A stretch of 64,000 bases of DNA from Pantoea endophytica (GCF_002858935.1 NZ_PJRT01000020.1:62001-126000), one strand, 5' to 3'. Counted from the first letter of the stretch, positions 46,709-55,984 are shown. The notes: generated by a model not told the origin, from the letters alone. Numbers and translations are program-made.

Positions 46709-47059
46709 ATGCTGTATTGGATTTTATTAGCGCTGGCGATCGCCGCGGAAATTATTGGCACCGTCTCAATGAAATGGGCCAGCGTAAACGGTGGCAACGC
46801 CGGTTATATTTTTATGCTGGTGATGATCGCACTTTCTTATATTTGTTTATCCTTCGCCATTAAACGTATTGCCCTTGGCGTGGCGTATGCCATGTGGGAA
46901 GGCATTGGCATTCTGTTTATTACGCTGTTTAGCGTGCTGTTGTTCGATGAAGCCTTATCCGCCATCAAAGTAGCCGGCCTGCTGACGCTGATCCTCGGCA
47001 TTGTCCTGATCAAATCCGGCACGCTGAGCCGCAAGGAGCTGCGCCATGGCAACGTTTAA
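46709..47059 (+). CDS. mdtJ: MdtJ, spermidine export subunit (SMR family)
   Basis: 116-residue four-helix membrane protein of the small multidrug resistance family. With MdtI it forms a hetero-oligomer that exports spermidine. The membrane-embedded Glu of SMR proteins is E14 region ([18 protein letters not shown]). Other E. coli MdtJ blocks are [20 protein letters not shown] and [16 protein letters not shown]. The ATG at 46709 has AGGAGAG nine bases upstream. It overlaps mdtI by 14 bases, so translation is coupled. In E. coli the pair lies in a different part of the chromosome. Confidence 0.96.
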   Translation: MLYWILLALAIAAEIIGTVSMKWASVNGGNAGYIFMLVMIALSYICLSFAIKRIALGVAYAMWEGIGILFITLFSVLLFDEALSAIKVAGLLTLILGIVLIKSGTLSRKELRHGNV

Positions 47060-47375
47060 CTGGCTGCATATCGCATGGCTGGCGCTGGCCATTGGCCTGG
47101 AGATCGTCGCCAATATCTTCCTGAAATACTCCAACGGTTTCCGCCGTCCACTGTTTGGCGTGTTATCGCTGGTGGCGGTGCTGGCGGCGTTCAGTGCGCT
47201 GGCGCAGGCGGTTAAAGGCATTGATTTGACGGTAGCCTACGCGTTATGGGGCGGGCTGGGATTGGTCGCCACCGTGGCGGCAGGCTGGATTCTGTTTGGC
47301 CAGCGTCTGAGTCGGGTTGGCTGGCTGGGCGTGGGATTGTTGTTGGTCGGTATGGTGCTGATTAAGTTTGCCTAA
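47046..47375 (+). CDS. mdtI: MdtI, spermidine export subunit (SMR family)
   Basis: 109-residue four-helix SMR protein, the partner of MdtJ. The conserved Glu lies in [20 protein letters not shown], followed by [20 protein letters not shown] and [16 protein letters not shown], which match E. coli MdtI closely. Starts inside the end of mdtJ. A small CTCTCC/GGAGAG hairpin follows within five bases of the stop. Confidence 0.96.
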   Translation: MATFNWLHIAWLALAIGLEIVANIFLKYSNGFRRPLFGVLSLVAVLAAFSALAQAVKGIDLTVAYALWGGLGLVATVAAGWILFGQRLSRVGWLGVGLLLVGMVLIKFA

Positions 47376-47377
47376 AG

Positions 47378-47401
47378 TCCCCTCTCCACGTTGGGAGAGG
47401 G
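47378..47401. repeat. short REP-like hairpin after mdtI
   Basis: CCCTCTCC-ACGTT-GGGAGAGGG forms a compact hairpin between the convergent mdtI and yqjG genes. It uses the same CTCTCCC motif as the larger repeats in this window and may be a degenerate single unit. It has no T-run. Confidence 0.6.
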
Positions 47402-47409
47402 TAAGAGCA

Positions 47410-48384
47410 TCAACCCCGGCCGTGTGGCTCATCCCAGTCAAAGGCTGGACCCAGCGAGATCACGCCGCTTGGGTTGATGGTTTTGTGGCTGCAGTAGTAG
47501 TGATGGCGAATGTGCGGCAAATTAACCGTGTCAGCGATGCCTGGCATCTGATAGATATCGCGCAGGAAGCCGCTCAGATTACGGTAATCACTGATGCGGT
47601 GACGATCGCACTTAAAGTGGGTGACGTAGACCGGATCGAAGCGCACCAGTGTGGTCCACAAGCGCAAATCGGCTTCGGTAAGTTGGTTGCCAGTGAGATA
47701 GCGGTGTTGGCCAAGAATCTGTTCGAGACGCGCTAACGAATGGAACAGCGCCGTTACCGATTCATCGTACGCCGCCTGCGAAGTGGCAAAACCGCTTTTA
47801 TACACGCCATTGTTGACCGTGTCGTAAACCCAGCTGTTCACTTCATCAATTTTGTCGCGTAGCTGCGCCGGATAATAGTCACCCGCGCGGGCACCTTGCG
47901 CATCAAAAGCGCTGTTAAGCATGCGCATGATGTCGGCAGATTCATTACTGACGATGGTTTGCTGGGTTTTATCCCACAGCACTGGCACGGTCACACGGCC
48001 GGAATAGTGCGCATCGGCGTGCAGATAGATTTGATAGAGAAACTCTTTTTGATACAACGCATCGCCGGTGGCGTCAGGGAAGCTGGCGTCAAAGGTCCAG
48101 CCGTTCTCCAGCATCAGCGGATGCACCACCGAAACTGAAATCATCTCCTCCAATCCCTTGAGTTTAAGCATTAACAGCGTGCGATGCGCCCACGGGCAGG
48201 CAAGCGAGACGTAAAGATGATAGCGACCACGCTCAGCGGCGAAGCCCGCTTTGCCGGTTGGACCGGCGCTACCATCGGCGGTAACCCAGTTACGCCAGAC
48301 GGCTTCTGTGCGCTTGAAGCGGCCACCGGTTGACTTCGTATCGTACCAGGTATCATGCCAGACACCGTCAATCAGCTGTCCCAT
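47410..48384 (-). CDS. yqjG: YqjG, glutathionyl-hydroquinone reductase
   Basis: Xi-class glutathione transferase of 324 residues that reduces glutathionyl-hydroquinones to hydroquinones with glutathione. The catalytic cysteine is in SLACPWAHRTLLMLKLKG. Other xi-class parts are VPVLWDKTQQTIVSNESADI and the C-terminal helical domain with LTEADLRLWTTLVRFDPVY. It lies beside yqjF as in E. coli. The minus-strand neighbours are separated from it by the yqjF terminator. Confidence 0.95.
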   Translation of the reverse strand: MGQLIDGVWHDTWYDTKSTGGRFKRTEAVWRNWVTADGSAGPTGKAGFAAERGRYHLYVSLACPWAHRTLLMLKLKGLEEMISVSVVHPLMLENGWTFDASFPDATGDALYQKEFLYQIYLHADAHYSGRVTVPVLWDKTQQTIVSNESADIMRMLNSAFDAQGARAGDYYPAQLRDKIDEVNSWVYDTVNNGVYKSGFATSQAAYDESVTALFHSLARLEQILGQHRYLTGNQLTEADLRLWTTLVRFDPVYVTHFKCDRHRISDYRNLSGFLRDIYQMPGIADTVNLPHIRHHYYCSHKTINPSGVISLGPAFDWDEPHGRG

Positions 48385-48401
48385 AAGCCCTCCATAATAA
48401 A

Positions 48402-48428
48402 AAGGGGCGAGGAAAATCCCCGCCCCTG
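48402..48428 (-). terminator. terminator after yqjF
   Basis: On the minus strand, GGGGCGGGGATTTTCCTCGCCCC is followed by TTTTTATTA, a strong terminator 37 bases after the yqjF stop and just before yqjG. Confidence 0.88.
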
Positions 48429-48464
48429 CAATTCAGTATATGTGTTCTCTAACGCTTGTGCTGC

Positions 48465-48878
48465 TTAGCGTGCGGTTGCTGGCTGAACGCGCTGACGAAT
48501 CAGTCGGTCAATGCTGTAAGCGCCTGGACCTACCAGACCCAACACCAGGAAGCCACCGGCGATGGAGAGGTTTTTCATGAACATCAGCTGGTTAACACCT
48601 TCCGCGAAGTTGCTGTGGAACAGGAACGCGGTCAGCAGAGTAAAGCCAGCGGTGAACAGGGCGGTAAAGCGCGTCAGGAAACCGAACAGAATCGCCAGGC
48701 CGCCACCGAACTCCAGCAGAATAACCAGCGGCAGCAGGAAGCCTGGGACGCCCATTGCCTGCATGTATTGTGCGGTACCGGCGTAACCGGTGATTTTGCC
48801 CCAGCCTGCGGTGATAAACAGAATGGTCATTAATACGCGTGCTACCAGCAGGCCTGAGTCTTCGAATTTTTTCATCAT
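48465..48878 (-). CDS. yqjF: YqjF, DoxX-family membrane protein
   Basis: 137-residue inner-membrane protein with four hydrophobic helices of the DoxX/YphA type. Sequence is close to E. coli YqjF (ARVLMTILFITAGWGKITGY, then AMGVPGFLLPLVILLEFGGG and LFGFLTRFTALFTAGFTLLT). Its biochemical role is unknown; E. coli yqjF is induced by aromatic compounds through YhaJ, whose gene lies in this window. Start is ATG-ATG; either codon is possible. Own promoter likely in the 205-base gap upstream. Confidence 0.93.
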   Translation of the reverse strand: MMKKFEDSGLLVARVLMTILFITAGWGKITGYAGTAQYMQAMGVPGFLLPLVILLEFGGGLAILFGFLTRFTALFTAGFTLLTAFLFHSNFAEGVNQLMFMKNLSIAGGFLVLGLVGPGAYSIDRLIRQRVQPATAR

Positions 48879-49083
48879 CTACTCCAACAAGGTTTTTGTT
48901 GCAGGTTGTTGGCCTGCGGGTTTTGAATCCCCTTGAACCGGTTGTTTCAGTTCACTGGGCTGATGGAGGAAGATGATAATCGCAGGTTGAAAGAGTTGTA
49001 AGCGAGATAAACTGTCAATGTTGTTCAGTAAATTTGAGGGGGAGTAAAACCGAATCAATTCGATCCGGTTTTAGAGAGAGAAG

Positions 49084-49368
49084 CTAGCGGGTATTTAAAG
49101 TCGATTTGATCATGCGCCAGGTGCTCCAGACGCCGAAACCGCGCTTGGCCCAGCGCAGCAGACGATTGGGGCTGCGAATCGACCAAATGGCCAATGCACT
49201 GCTGCCAATCGCCAGATAACGACGCATACCAATGATGGTTAACCAGCCGCGATCATACTGTGCGGTGCTGGTCAGCCAGTCGCGGCTGTCGGCGCTGAGG
49301 TCAAGCCGCTGCTGCTGCACCTGATTGAGCAGTTCGTGAATGCGTGCTTCACGTTCGCGGCGGCTCAT
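49084..49368 (-). CDS. yqjK: YqjK-family protein
   Basis: 94-residue basic protein of the YqjK family, function unknown. The N-terminal helix is charged (MSRREREARIHELLNQVQQQ), followed by a weakly hydrophobic helix (RRYLAIGSSALAIWSI) and a basic end (RLLRWAKRGFGVWSTW). It starts four bases inside the end of yqjE (ATGA-type overlap), forming the yqjD-yqjE-yqjK operon seen in E. coli. Confidence 0.9.
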   Translation of the reverse strand: MSRREREARIHELLNQVQQQRLDLSADSRDWLTSTAQYDRGWLTIIGMRRYLAIGSSALAIWSIRSPNRLLRWAKRGFGVWSTWRMIKSTLNTR

Positions 49369-49766
49369 GAGCGATGCTCCTCCAGCAGTTTGCGATCGGT
49401 ATCCAGCTCTTTACGCGTATGGCGCAACAACGTTGACTGACGCGATTTGTATAACGTCCACAAACCGAAGATGAGCGCCAGAGCAAATAGCACCGCCGTA
49501 GTGATGGCAATCGCCATCAAGCGATATTGTGCGTCCACCGCCCAGATGATCAACACCATCAGGCTCATGAGACCGAAAGCGGTAAACAGCATAGTAAGGC
49601 CCACCATCATCAGCATCTGAATCAGGTTGGCCTTTTCCTCTTCCAGTTCCACAATTGCCAGTCTGACGCGCGTCTCGACCATGCTAACCAGCGTGGTAAC
49701 GACCCGTTGACCGATGTTAAAGACCCCTTTGCCGGGGCCGTGGCTTTGCTGACTATCACTCATCAT
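49365..49766 (-). CDS. yqjE: YqjE, inner-membrane protein
   Basis: 133-residue membrane protein with two hydrophobic helices (~45-70, MMVGLTMLFTAFGLMSLMVL, and ~78-100). The conserved N-terminal part reads ETRVRLAIVELEEEKANLIQ, and the C-terminal part is charged (LLRHTRKELDTDRKLLEE). In E. coli it is a stationary-phase membrane protein encoded with yqjD. The first of two adjacent ATG codons overlaps the yqjD stop (TAATG), so translation is coupled; the second ATG is equally possible. Confidence 0.92.
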   Translation of the reverse strand: MMSDSQQSHGPGKGVFNIGQRVVTTLVSMVETRVRLAIVELEEEKANLIQMLMMVGLTMLFTAFGLMSLMVLIIWAVDAQYRLMAIAITTAVLFALALIFGLWTLYKSRQSTLLRHTRKELDTDRKLLEEHRS

Positions 49767-50071
49767 TAACGCCGTGAGATTAAAATGCCGATGAGAATAC
49801 CTACCGCTGCACCGATACCCACGCCGTGCCACGGATTGTCGCGCACGTATTCGTCCGCTTTTTCCGCTGCTTCACGCGTGGTTTGTGCAATACGTTCGCC
49901 GGAATCGCCGAGACGTTCACGGGAGCTTTCAATAGCGCCGCGCGCTTTATGACGCAGTTTATCCAGCTCACCTTTGGATTTATCTGCTGAGCTGCTCAGC
50001 ACTTCTTCCAGGGTATCAGCCAGATTTTTCAATTCAGCGCGCAGATGTTCAGATGTTGTTTCTTTAGCCAT
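49766..50071 (-). CDS. yqjD: YqjD, ribosome-associated inner-membrane protein (DUF883)
   Basis: 101-residue DUF883/ElaB-family protein. A long charged amphipathic helix (residues ~5-75, with ELDKLRHKARGAIESSRERL) is followed by a C-terminal membrane anchor with a glycine-zipper pattern (GVGIGAAVGILIGILISRR). In E. coli YqjD anchors ribosomes at the membrane in stationary phase and slows growth. AGGAGAT precedes the ATG. First gene of the yqjDEK operon. Confidence 0.95.
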   Translation of the reverse strand: MAKETTSEHLRAELKNLADTLEEVLSSSADKSKGELDKLRHKARGAIESSRERLGDSGERIAQTTREAAEKADEYVRDNPWHGVGIGAAVGILIGILISRR

Positions 50072-50106
50072 GGAAATCTCCTTTTACAGCATTGAGTTAA
50101 GTCCGA

Positions 50107-50478
50107 TTAATAAGGTTCAGCTTCAAGCTTTTTCAGTTCGTGCTGCGCATCGAGCAGCTTACGTTCGCGCTTCTCAATTTTGTCCTTGTCGCCATCCTGA
50201 CGCTCTTCTTTCAGCTCACGCTCACGTTCGGCGATTTTGTGCTTCTGCTCAGCGATGCGTTCGCTATGTGCAGATTTCAGCTTCTCATCGGTGCAGCCTG
50301 CGCGGACTTCGGTCAACGCGCGCTCCAGCCCGGTAACGCGGCGCTGGTTGTCGTGCTGTTTTGCCATATCGATCTCGCGTTGAATATCCTGCTCTTTTTG
50401 TTGGCAGAGCGATTCAGCCGCCAGCAGCGAACCCGAGAGTGAAAAAAGAATAGCACCTAGCAGTAATTGATGTTTCAT
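50107..50478 (-). CDS. yqjC: YqjC, periplasmic DUF1090 protein
   Basis: 123-residue exported protein (122 in E. coli). The signal peptide ends SGSLLAA. The mature part is a highly charged helical coiled coil (ERIAEQKHKIAERERELKEE) with two cysteines (SLCQQKEQ and RAGCTDEK) that may form a disulfide. Function unknown. The ATG at 50478 opens the signal peptide; the frame runs 21 codons further upstream without a better start. It precedes yqjD on the same strand by 35 bases, as in E. coli. Confidence 0.9.
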   Translation of the reverse strand: MKHQLLLGAILFSLSGSLLAAESLCQQKEQDIQREIDMAKQHDNQRRVTGLERALTEVRAGCTDEKLKSAHSERIAEQKHKIAERERELKEERQDGDKDKIEKRERKLLDAQHELKKLEAEPY

Positions 50479-50618
50479 CAGGTTGTGACCTTCCATTGTT
50501 GATGACCTGCCCGAGAGCAGACAGGAGAAGCTTCCCAGCATGTCTTAGGCTTACGCTATCTCTAAGGATAGACAGCAGACGAAAAAATTCAAAGAAGACG
50601 CGGGGATAGCGAGGATTA

Positions 50619-50648
50619 GCTCACCGCCTGGCTTAACGTCAGGCGGTG
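50619..50648 (-). terminator. hairpin after mzrA
   Basis: TCACCGCCTG / CAGGCGGTGA with a 9-base loop lies just after the mzrA stop. The T-run is short, so it may be a weak terminator or a repeat. Confidence 0.55.
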
Positions 50649-50652
50649 AAAT

Positions 50653-51021
50653 TTAGCTAAAAATTGGGCGACTGGCGTCAGGATATTGCTGCGAAGCCTG
50701 CGGGCCAGCGGCGACGACAAAGCCTTGTGGCAACAGGCGCTTCAACACTTTTTGCGCCGCCAGGCTCTGTTCTTCATTCTCAAAATGAATCACCAGCGCA
50801 TCGCCGGAGGGCGTAATACTTTTGATACGCACGCCCTGCGCAGAAAGTTGCTGATAAAGATAAAAACCATCGGGCAGATTGGTGCCGCTGTTGGCGACGC
50901 GGATCTGCACCACGGTTTCATGCTGCATCAAGGTCGGAACGAAACAGATCGCCAGCAGCGCCAACGCGCCACCCAGCGCCCAAGGCAGGAAACGCCTTGG
51001 GAATCCACGGAATGTGATCAT
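50653..51021 (-). CDS. mzrA: MzrA, EnvZ/OmpR modulator
   Basis: 122-residue inner-membrane protein with one N-terminal helix (~12-32, [20 protein letters not shown]) and a periplasmic domain ([40 protein letters not shown]). In E. coli MzrA binds EnvZ and links the CpxAR stress response to OmpR output. Its start overlaps the yqjA stop by four bases, as the E. coli yqjA-mzrA operon does. E. coli MzrA has 127 residues. Confidence 0.93.
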   Translation of the reverse strand: MITFRGFPRRFLPWALGGALALLAICFVPTLMQHETVVQIRVANSGTNLPDGFYLYQQLSAQGVRIKSITPSGDALVIHFENEEQSLAAQKVLKRLLPQGFVVAAGPQASQQYPDASRPIFS

Positions 51022-51695
51022 GACTGTGAATTCCCGCTACGCGCAGACTGACGTTTACGCCAAATAACCACTAAAGAACCGACCAGGCCAACCACCAGCA
51101 GCACCAGCGGCAGCAGCATCAGGCACAACATCAGCTCATCTTCGTAACGACGGAAAATCGGCGTTTTACCCAGCGCGAAGCCCAGCACGGTAAGGATCAG
51201 CACCCACAGGAAGCCACTTACCCAGTTGAAGAACTGGAAGCGCGCATTACTCAGGCCAGAAAGCCCGGCGATGGTAGGGAGCAAGGTGCGAACGAAGGCA
51301 ATAAAGCGACCCACCAGCAGTGCAGACAAGCCATGGCGATGGAACAATCGGTGGGCGCGTTGATGATATTGCGCGGGCAAGTGTGAAAGCCATTTTTGCA
51401 CGGTAGGCGTATTACCGAGCCAGCGACCCTGAATGTAGCTCACCCAGCAGCCGAGGCTGGCGCCAGTGGTCAGAATCAGCAGCGTCAGGGGGAAACCCAT
51501 GGTGCCTTTAGCAATCAAAACGCCGACCAAAATCAGTAAACTATCGCCCGGCAGAAAGGCGGCGGGCAGCAATCCATTTTCCAGAAACAGAATCATGAAC
51601 AACACGCCATAAATGGCCCAAACCAACGTCGGGTCGGAGAGCATTTCGTAATCCTGCTGCCACAAGGCATGCAGCAATGCTTGCAAAATATCCAT
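51018..51695 (-). CDS. yqjA: YqjA, DedA-family membrane protein
   Basis: 225-residue DedA/SNARE-associated-family protein that helps E. coli tolerate alkaline and osmotic stress and is thought to be a proton-dependent transporter. The family motifs are [20 protein letters not shown] (with the membrane-embedded Glu and Asp) and [20 protein letters not shown] (with the essential arginines), then [16 protein letters not shown]. The ATG at 51695 gives [15 protein letters not shown]. Co-translated with mzrA. E. coli yqjA is CpxR-activated; no CpxR pair of GTAAA boxes was found by eye here. Confidence 0.95.
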   Translation of the reverse strand: MDILQALLHALWQQDYEMLSDPTLVWAIYGVLFMILFLENGLLPAAFLPGDSLLILVGVLIAKGTMGFPLTLLILTTGASLGCWVSYIQGRWLGNTPTVQKWLSHLPAQYHQRAHRLFHRHGLSALLVGRFIAFVRTLLPTIAGLSGLSNARFQFFNWVSGFLWVLILTVLGFALGKTPIFRRYEDELMLCLMLLPLVLLVVGLVGSLVVIWRKRQSARSGNSQS

Positions 51696-52029
51696 CAATC
51701 ATTCCTGAACATCATTGTTAAACGTGCCCGTGAGGGGCTTAGGCGCAGACTGGCGTTGGTTATACATTTTAGATAAGCAGCCTGAGCAGGAGTTTCCGGA
51801 TCCTTCCAGAATTGATTGTTAAATCAGCGACTTTTTAAAGCCCTGTCGCAAAGGGTAATAAAAGGGCGATAACTGTAACAAAAATAACGTTATCCAGACA
51901 GGGGAAAGTGCCTGCCGCACAGGAGTTTTACCTTTAGACGCAGGTGGTCAAAAGGAGCTTTACATGAGCTGACACTATTGCAGACTAACTGACTTTTTCA
52001 GCAACAAAACGCCTGAAAAATAAGCAGGA
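51696..52029. other. intergenic region yqjA-exuR
   Basis: 334 bases with no gene. It must hold the minus-strand yqjA promoter. Visible are GATAAC...GTTATC with 14 bases between (51869-51894 area) and AATAACGTTATC around 51883, and a plus-strand start-stop unit: AAAGGAG, then ATGAGCTGA at about 51963-51972. No terminator for exuR with a T-run was found. Confidence 0.4.
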
Positions 52030-52803
52030 TCAGCGTGAGTTTTCGCTACCTTCAGGCAGGATGACCGGATTTTCAGCAAACATGTAACGATCAACGTTAA
52101 ATTCAAAATCGTCGGTGGTGGCGTTAAACAGCATCTGCTTAGTATTTTCCAGGTGTTGCCACATTGCCAGCTTACTGGCGGCGGGATCTTTGCGGATCAG
52201 GGCTTTGAGGATCTGGTCGTGATCGTCACACCAGCTGGTGATATTTTTGGCATCAATATGTTCGTGCAGCTTTAACCAGTAAGGATTGTGTAGACGGTGC
52301 AGCCACATCTTCTCGACAATCGCTGCTAAGGCGCTGTTCTGCGTCGATTGCGCAATGCGCACGTGAAACTCCATATCCCACGCCGAATCGCGCGAATGAT
52401 CTTCCTGACGCGCTTTCTCCTGAATTGCCATCAGTGCCACGATATCCTGGCGTGTCACCTGCGTGGCGGCAAACTCAGCCACGTTGCTTTCAATCAGCTG
52501 GCGCGCCTGCAATAACTCGAAGGGGCCGAAATTAGCGAACTCCAGCTGGCTGGACGTTACCACGCGGTTCTGCTGCTGGCTGCTGATGACGTGAATGCCG
52601 GAACCTTTCCGCACCTCCACGTAACCTTCCACTTCCAGCATGATGATCGCTTCACGCACCACGGTACGGCTCACCTGCATCTCTTCCGCAATCAGACGCT
52701 CGGCAGGCAGTTTGTCGCCGACACGGTAGTCGGCAGCTTCAATGCGGCGTTTGAGTTCGCTGGCGAGCTGTTGATAAAGGCGTCGTGATTCGGTCAGGTC
52801 CAT
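52030..52803 (-). CDS. exuR: ExuR, hexuronate regulon repressor (GntR/FadR family)
   Basis: 257-residue repressor of galacturonate and glucuronate use. The N-terminal winged HTH carries [20 protein letters not shown] and [16 protein letters not shown]. The C-terminal FCD domain (~95-230) binds the effector, with metal/ligand histidines in [20 protein letters not shown]. It represses exuT, uxaCBA and itself in relatives; an operator-like motif lies 28 bases before its ATG. E. coli ExuR has 258 residues. Confidence 0.96.
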   Translation of the reverse strand: MDLTESRRLYQQLASELKRRIEAADYRVGDKLPAERLIAEEMQVSRTVVREAIIMLEVEGYVEVRKGSGIHVISSQQQNRVVTSSQLEFANFGPFELLQARQLIESNVAEFAATQVTRQDIVALMAIQEKARQEDHSRDSAWDMEFHVRIAQSTQNSALAAIVEKMWLHRLHNPYWLKLHEHIDAKNITSWCDDHDQILKALIRKDPAASKLAMWQHLENTKQMLFNATTDDFEFNVDRYMFAENPVILPEGSENSR

Positions 52804-52830
52804 TGCGCGGTCCGCTGTGGGAGAAAGTTG

Positions 52831-52846
52831 AGTTGTTATACCACTT
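52831..52846 (-). promoter_or_regulatory. ExuR-like operator before exuR
   Basis: AGTTGTTATACCACTT, shared with the site before exuT (AACTTGTTATACCGCTTT) and related to the UxuR/ExuR motif built on TGGTAT/ATACCA. Placement 28 bases before the exuR start suggests autoregulation. Confidence 0.6.
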
Positions 52847-52891
52847 CAGCCGCACGGAGGAAATGGGCTGGCCGATGCCAGCCCGAGGAGG

Positions 52892-54193
52892 TTAGGTGCG
52901 CACTGCAGCGGACTGCACCGCAGGCTGATCGTCGAGTTCAGAAACCGGCTGGTTTTTCAGCACCGTCCAGATAACCACCGCGCCTAGCAGATCAAACACC
53001 GCCAGCGCCGCGAACAGCGGGCTGAAGCCCAGCGTATCGGCCAGCGCACCGACCACCAACGCAAACAGGGTGCTCGCCGTCCAGGCCGCCATGCCGGTTA
53101 AGCCGTTGGCGGTAGCCACTTCGTTACGGCCAAATACATCCGAAGAGAGCGTGATCAGCGCGCCTGAAAGCGCCTGATGGGCAAAACCACCGACGCACAA
53201 CAACCCAATCGCCACATACGGGCTGGTGAACAACCCGATGGTGCCTGGCGCAATCATTAACACCGCGCCCATGGTCACCACCAGTTTGCGTGAGACGATG
53301 AGATTGACGCCAAACCAGCGCTGAAACAGCGGCGGCAAGTAGCCACCGACGATGCAGCCGAGATCGGCGAACAACATCGGCATCCAGGCAAACATGGCGA
53401 TCTCTTTCAGGTTGAAGCCGTACACCTTAAACATAAACAACGGGATCCACGCGTTAAACGTTCCCCACGCGGGTTCGGCGAGGAAACGCGGCAGCGCAAT
53501 GCCCCAGAACTGGCGATTGCGCAGGATCTGGCGTGCCGACATCTTCTTATTATTACCGGTTTGATGCTGCAACTCCTGGCCGGCAATGATGTAGTGACGC
53601 TCCTCATCGCTCAGCTTGGTTTGTTGTTTAGGATGCTTATAAAACACCAGCCAGCAGAGGGCCCACACCATGCTCAGCACGCCAGTAATAATGAACGCCA
53701 TTTGCCAGCTGTGCGCCATGATCGCCCACACCACCAGCGGCGGAGCCAGCATTGCGCCAATTGACGAGCCCACGTTGAAATAGCCCACCGCCACCGAACG
53801 CTCTTTGGCAGGGAACCATTCGCTACTGGCTTTCAGGCCTGCGGGAATCATTGCTGCTTCGGCGGCACCCACCGCGCCGCGTGCCAGCGCAAAGCCGCCC
53901 CAACTGCCCGCCATCGCGGTTGCCGCACAGAAGATTGCCCACAGCACGGCAAACACTGCATAACCAATTTTGGTGCCGAGCATGTCCAGCACATAACCGG
54001 CTACCGGCTGCATGATGGTGTAGCACGCCGAGTAGGCGGCGACGATATAAGAATATTGTTGCGTGGTGATACCCAACTGCGTTTCCAGCGTGGGCGCAGC
54101 GACGGCAATGGTATTGCGCGTCAGGTAACCGAGCACGGTGCCCAGCGTCACCAGCCCAATCATGTACCAGCGTAGCCCTTTGATCTTACGCAT
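52892..54193 (-). CDS. exuT: ExuT, hexuronate transporter (MFS)
   Basis: 433-residue major-facilitator permease of the anion:cation symporter family that imports D-galacturonate and D-glucuronate with protons. Twelve hydrophobic helices are evident. Family segments are IKGLRWYMIGLVTLGTVLGY, RNTIAVAAPTLETQLGITTQ, YSYIVAAYSACYTIMQPVAG and WFPAKERSVAVGYFNVGSSI. The ATG at 54193 matches the family start MRKIKG; the frame is open 40 codons upstream without support. Divergent from uxaC across the regulatory region. Confidence 0.96.
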   Translation of the reverse strand: MRKIKGLRWYMIGLVTLGTVLGYLTRNTIAVAAPTLETQLGITTQQYSYIVAAYSACYTIMQPVAGYVLDMLGTKIGYAVFAVLWAIFCAATAMAGSWGGFALARGAVGAAEAAMIPAGLKASSEWFPAKERSVAVGYFNVGSSIGAMLAPPLVVWAIMAHSWQMAFIITGVLSMVWALCWLVFYKHPKQQTKLSDEERHYIIAGQELQHQTGNNKKMSARQILRNRQFWGIALPRFLAEPAWGTFNAWIPLFMFKVYGFNLKEIAMFAWMPMLFADLGCIVGGYLPPLFQRWFGVNLIVSRKLVVTMGAVLMIAPGTIGLFTSPYVAIGLLCVGGFAHQALSGALITLSSDVFGRNEVATANGLTGMAAWTASTLFALVVGALADTLGFSPLFAALAVFDLLGAVVIWTVLKNQPVSELDDQPAVQSAAVRT

Positions 54194-54327
54194 TATTAAC
54201 CTCGTCCAGTCTGTCGTTGCGGTTTTACCGCTGTAGTTATCTGGAGCGGGAAGACGTGAACAGTGCTGTTCACTCCCGCAGTTCCTTGCCTGTGCCATTA
54301 ATCCCGTTAGCAACGGAGCGAGAGGTT

Positions 54328-54345
54328 AACTTGTTATACCGCTTT
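54328..54345 (-). promoter_or_regulatory. ExuR-like operator before exuT
   Basis: AACTTGTTATACCGCTTT lies 135 bases before the exuT start and shares TTGTTATACC with the exuR site. Confidence 0.6.
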
Positions 54346-54472
54346 AAAAGTTGAATGCCATCACATAAACCTTGCGGCCAGTGTGTGTTAGGGCTAAAGA
54401 TCGTTAAAACAGCCATTTAACGCATTATCCGCAACATAATCGTCCATATACCCACAGTGAAACTGTCATTAT

Positions 54473-54488
54473 TGTGAGTCGGATCGCA
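54473..54488 (+). promoter_or_regulatory. CRP-like site in the exuT-uxaC control region
   Basis: TGTGA-N6-TCGCA differs from the CRP consensus at one position and lies 79 bases before uxaC. Hexuronate genes of E. coli need cAMP-CRP, so the site is expected here. Confidence 0.6.
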
Positions 54489-54508
54489 AACAATTTTGCC
54501 GCCCGTTT

Positions 54509-54528
54509 AAATTGGTATGATAACTTTT
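54509..54528 (+). promoter_or_regulatory. ExuR-like operator before uxaC
   Basis: AAATTGGTATGATAACTTTT contains the half-site AAATTGGTAT of the ExuR/UxuR consensus AAATTGGTATACCAATTT and a diverged second half. It lies 39 bases before the uxaC ATG, over the likely promoter. Confidence 0.65.
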
Positions 54529-54566
54529 AGTTAAAAGCCATCTGGCTACAAAATGAGGAAGCAGGT

Positions 54567-55982
54567 ATGTCGCGTTTTATGAGTGAGGATTTTCTACTCG
54601 ACACCGAGTTCGCCCGTCGTCTGTACCACGACTACGCTAAAAACCAGCCGATTTTCGACTATCACTGTCACTTACCGCCGCAGCAGATTGCCGATAATTA
54701 CCGCTTCACCAACCTCTATGACATCTGGCTGAAAGGCGATCACTACAAATGGCGTGCAATGCGCGCTAACGGCGTGCCGGAAGCGTTATGCACCGGCGAT
54801 GCCAGCGATCGTGAGAAATTTAACGCCTGGGCGCGTACCGTGCCGCATACCATCGGCAATCCGCTCTATCACTGGACGCACCTCGAATTGCGCCGCCCTT
54901 TTGGCATCACCGATGTGCTGCTGAATGAGCAGAGCGCAGATCGCATCTGGCAGCAGTGCAATGAACTACTGGCGCAGGACGCCTTCAGCGCGCGCGGCAT
55001 CATGCAGCAGATGAAGGTGAAAATGGTCGGCACCACCGACGATCCGCTCGACGACTTACAGCATCACCGCAAGCTGGCGCAGGACAGCAGCTTTGACGTC
55101 AAAGTGCTGCCGAGCTGGCGTCCAGACAAAGCCTTTAACATTGAGCTGGAGAGTTTCCTACCGTGGATTCAGCGCTTAGCGCAGGTCGCGGATGTTAACG
55201 TGCAGCGCTTTGACGATCTGCGCCGCGCCTTAAGCCAGCGACTCGATCACTTCGCCGCGCATGGCTGCAAAATTTCCGATCACGCGCTGGATGTGGTGGT
55301 GTTTGCGGAAGCGGATGACGCCACGCTGGATGGCATTCTGGCGCGCCGACTGCAAGGTGCAGCGCCTTCCGCTGAAGAGACGGCCCAGTTTAAAACTGCT
55401 GTGCTGGTGTGGCTCGGCAGCGAATATGCGCGTCGCGGCTGGGCGCAGCAGTATCACATTGGCGCGCTGCGCAACGCTAATCGCCGCCAGTTCGATATCC
55501 TCGGGCCGGATGTAGGCTTCGATTCGATTAACGATGCGCCGTTGGCGATTCCGCTGGCGCGTCTGCTGGATGCGCAAAACCGCAATAACGCGCTGCCCAA
55601 AACCATTCTTTACTGCCTCAACCCGCGCGACAACGAAGTGCTGGCGACCATGGCAGGCAATTTCCAGGGTGAAGGCGAACCCGGCAAGATGCAGTTTGGT
55701 TCGGCGTGGTGGTTTAACGATCAGCTGGATGGCATGCAGCGGCAGATGACGCAGCTGGCGCAAATCGGCCTGCTGAGCCGCTTCGTCGGCATGCTAACCG
55801 ACAGCCGCAGCTTCCTCTCTTACACGCGTCATGAATATTTCCGTCGTCTGCTGTGCCAGATGATCGGCAATTGGGTGGCGCGGGGCGAAGCGCCTGAAGA
55901 CGAGGCGTTGTTAGGGCAGATGGTACAGAACATCAGTTTCAACAATGCGCGCGATTACTTCGGTATTGAGCTGGGAGCCTGA
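54567..55982 (+). CDS. uxaC: uronate isomerase
   Basis: 471-residue enzyme that isomerises D-galacturonate to tagaturonate and D-glucuronate to fructuronate, the first step after uptake. It belongs to the amidohydrolase superfamily; metal site [14 protein letters not shown], and a second conserved region [12 protein letters not shown]. coli blocks [20 protein letters not shown] and [20 protein letters not shown] are almost unchanged. GAGGAAGCAGGT precedes the ATG. First gene of uxaC-uxaB-uxaA; uxaB starts 2 bases after its stop. Confidence 0.98.
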   Translation: MSRFMSEDFLLDTEFARRLYHDYAKNQPIFDYHCHLPPQQIADNYRFTNLYDIWLKGDHYKWRAMRANGVPEALCTGDASDREKFNAWARTVPHTIGNPLYHWTHLELRRPFGITDVLLNEQSADRIWQQCNELLAQDAFSARGIMQQMKVKMVGTTDDPLDDLQHHRKLAQDSSFDVKVLPSWRPDKAFNIELESFLPWIQRLAQVADVNVQRFDDLRRALSQRLDHFAAHGCKISDHALDVVVFAEADDATLDGILARRLQGAAPSAEETAQFKTAVLVWLGSEYARRGWAQQYHIGALRNANRRQFDILGPDVGFDSINDAPLAIPLARLLDAQNRNNALPKTILYCLNPRDNEVLATMAGNFQGEGEPGKMQFGSAWWFNDQLDGMQRQMTQLAQIGLLSRFVGMLTDSRSFLSYTRHEYFRRLLCQMIGNWVARGEAPEDEALLGQMVQNISFNNARDYFGIELGA

Positions 55983-55984
55983 TA

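Noticed and set aside
51900..51970. CpxR site before yqjA
   Set aside because: Expected from E. coli, but no GTAAA-N5-GTAAA pair was found; only a single GTAAA is present.
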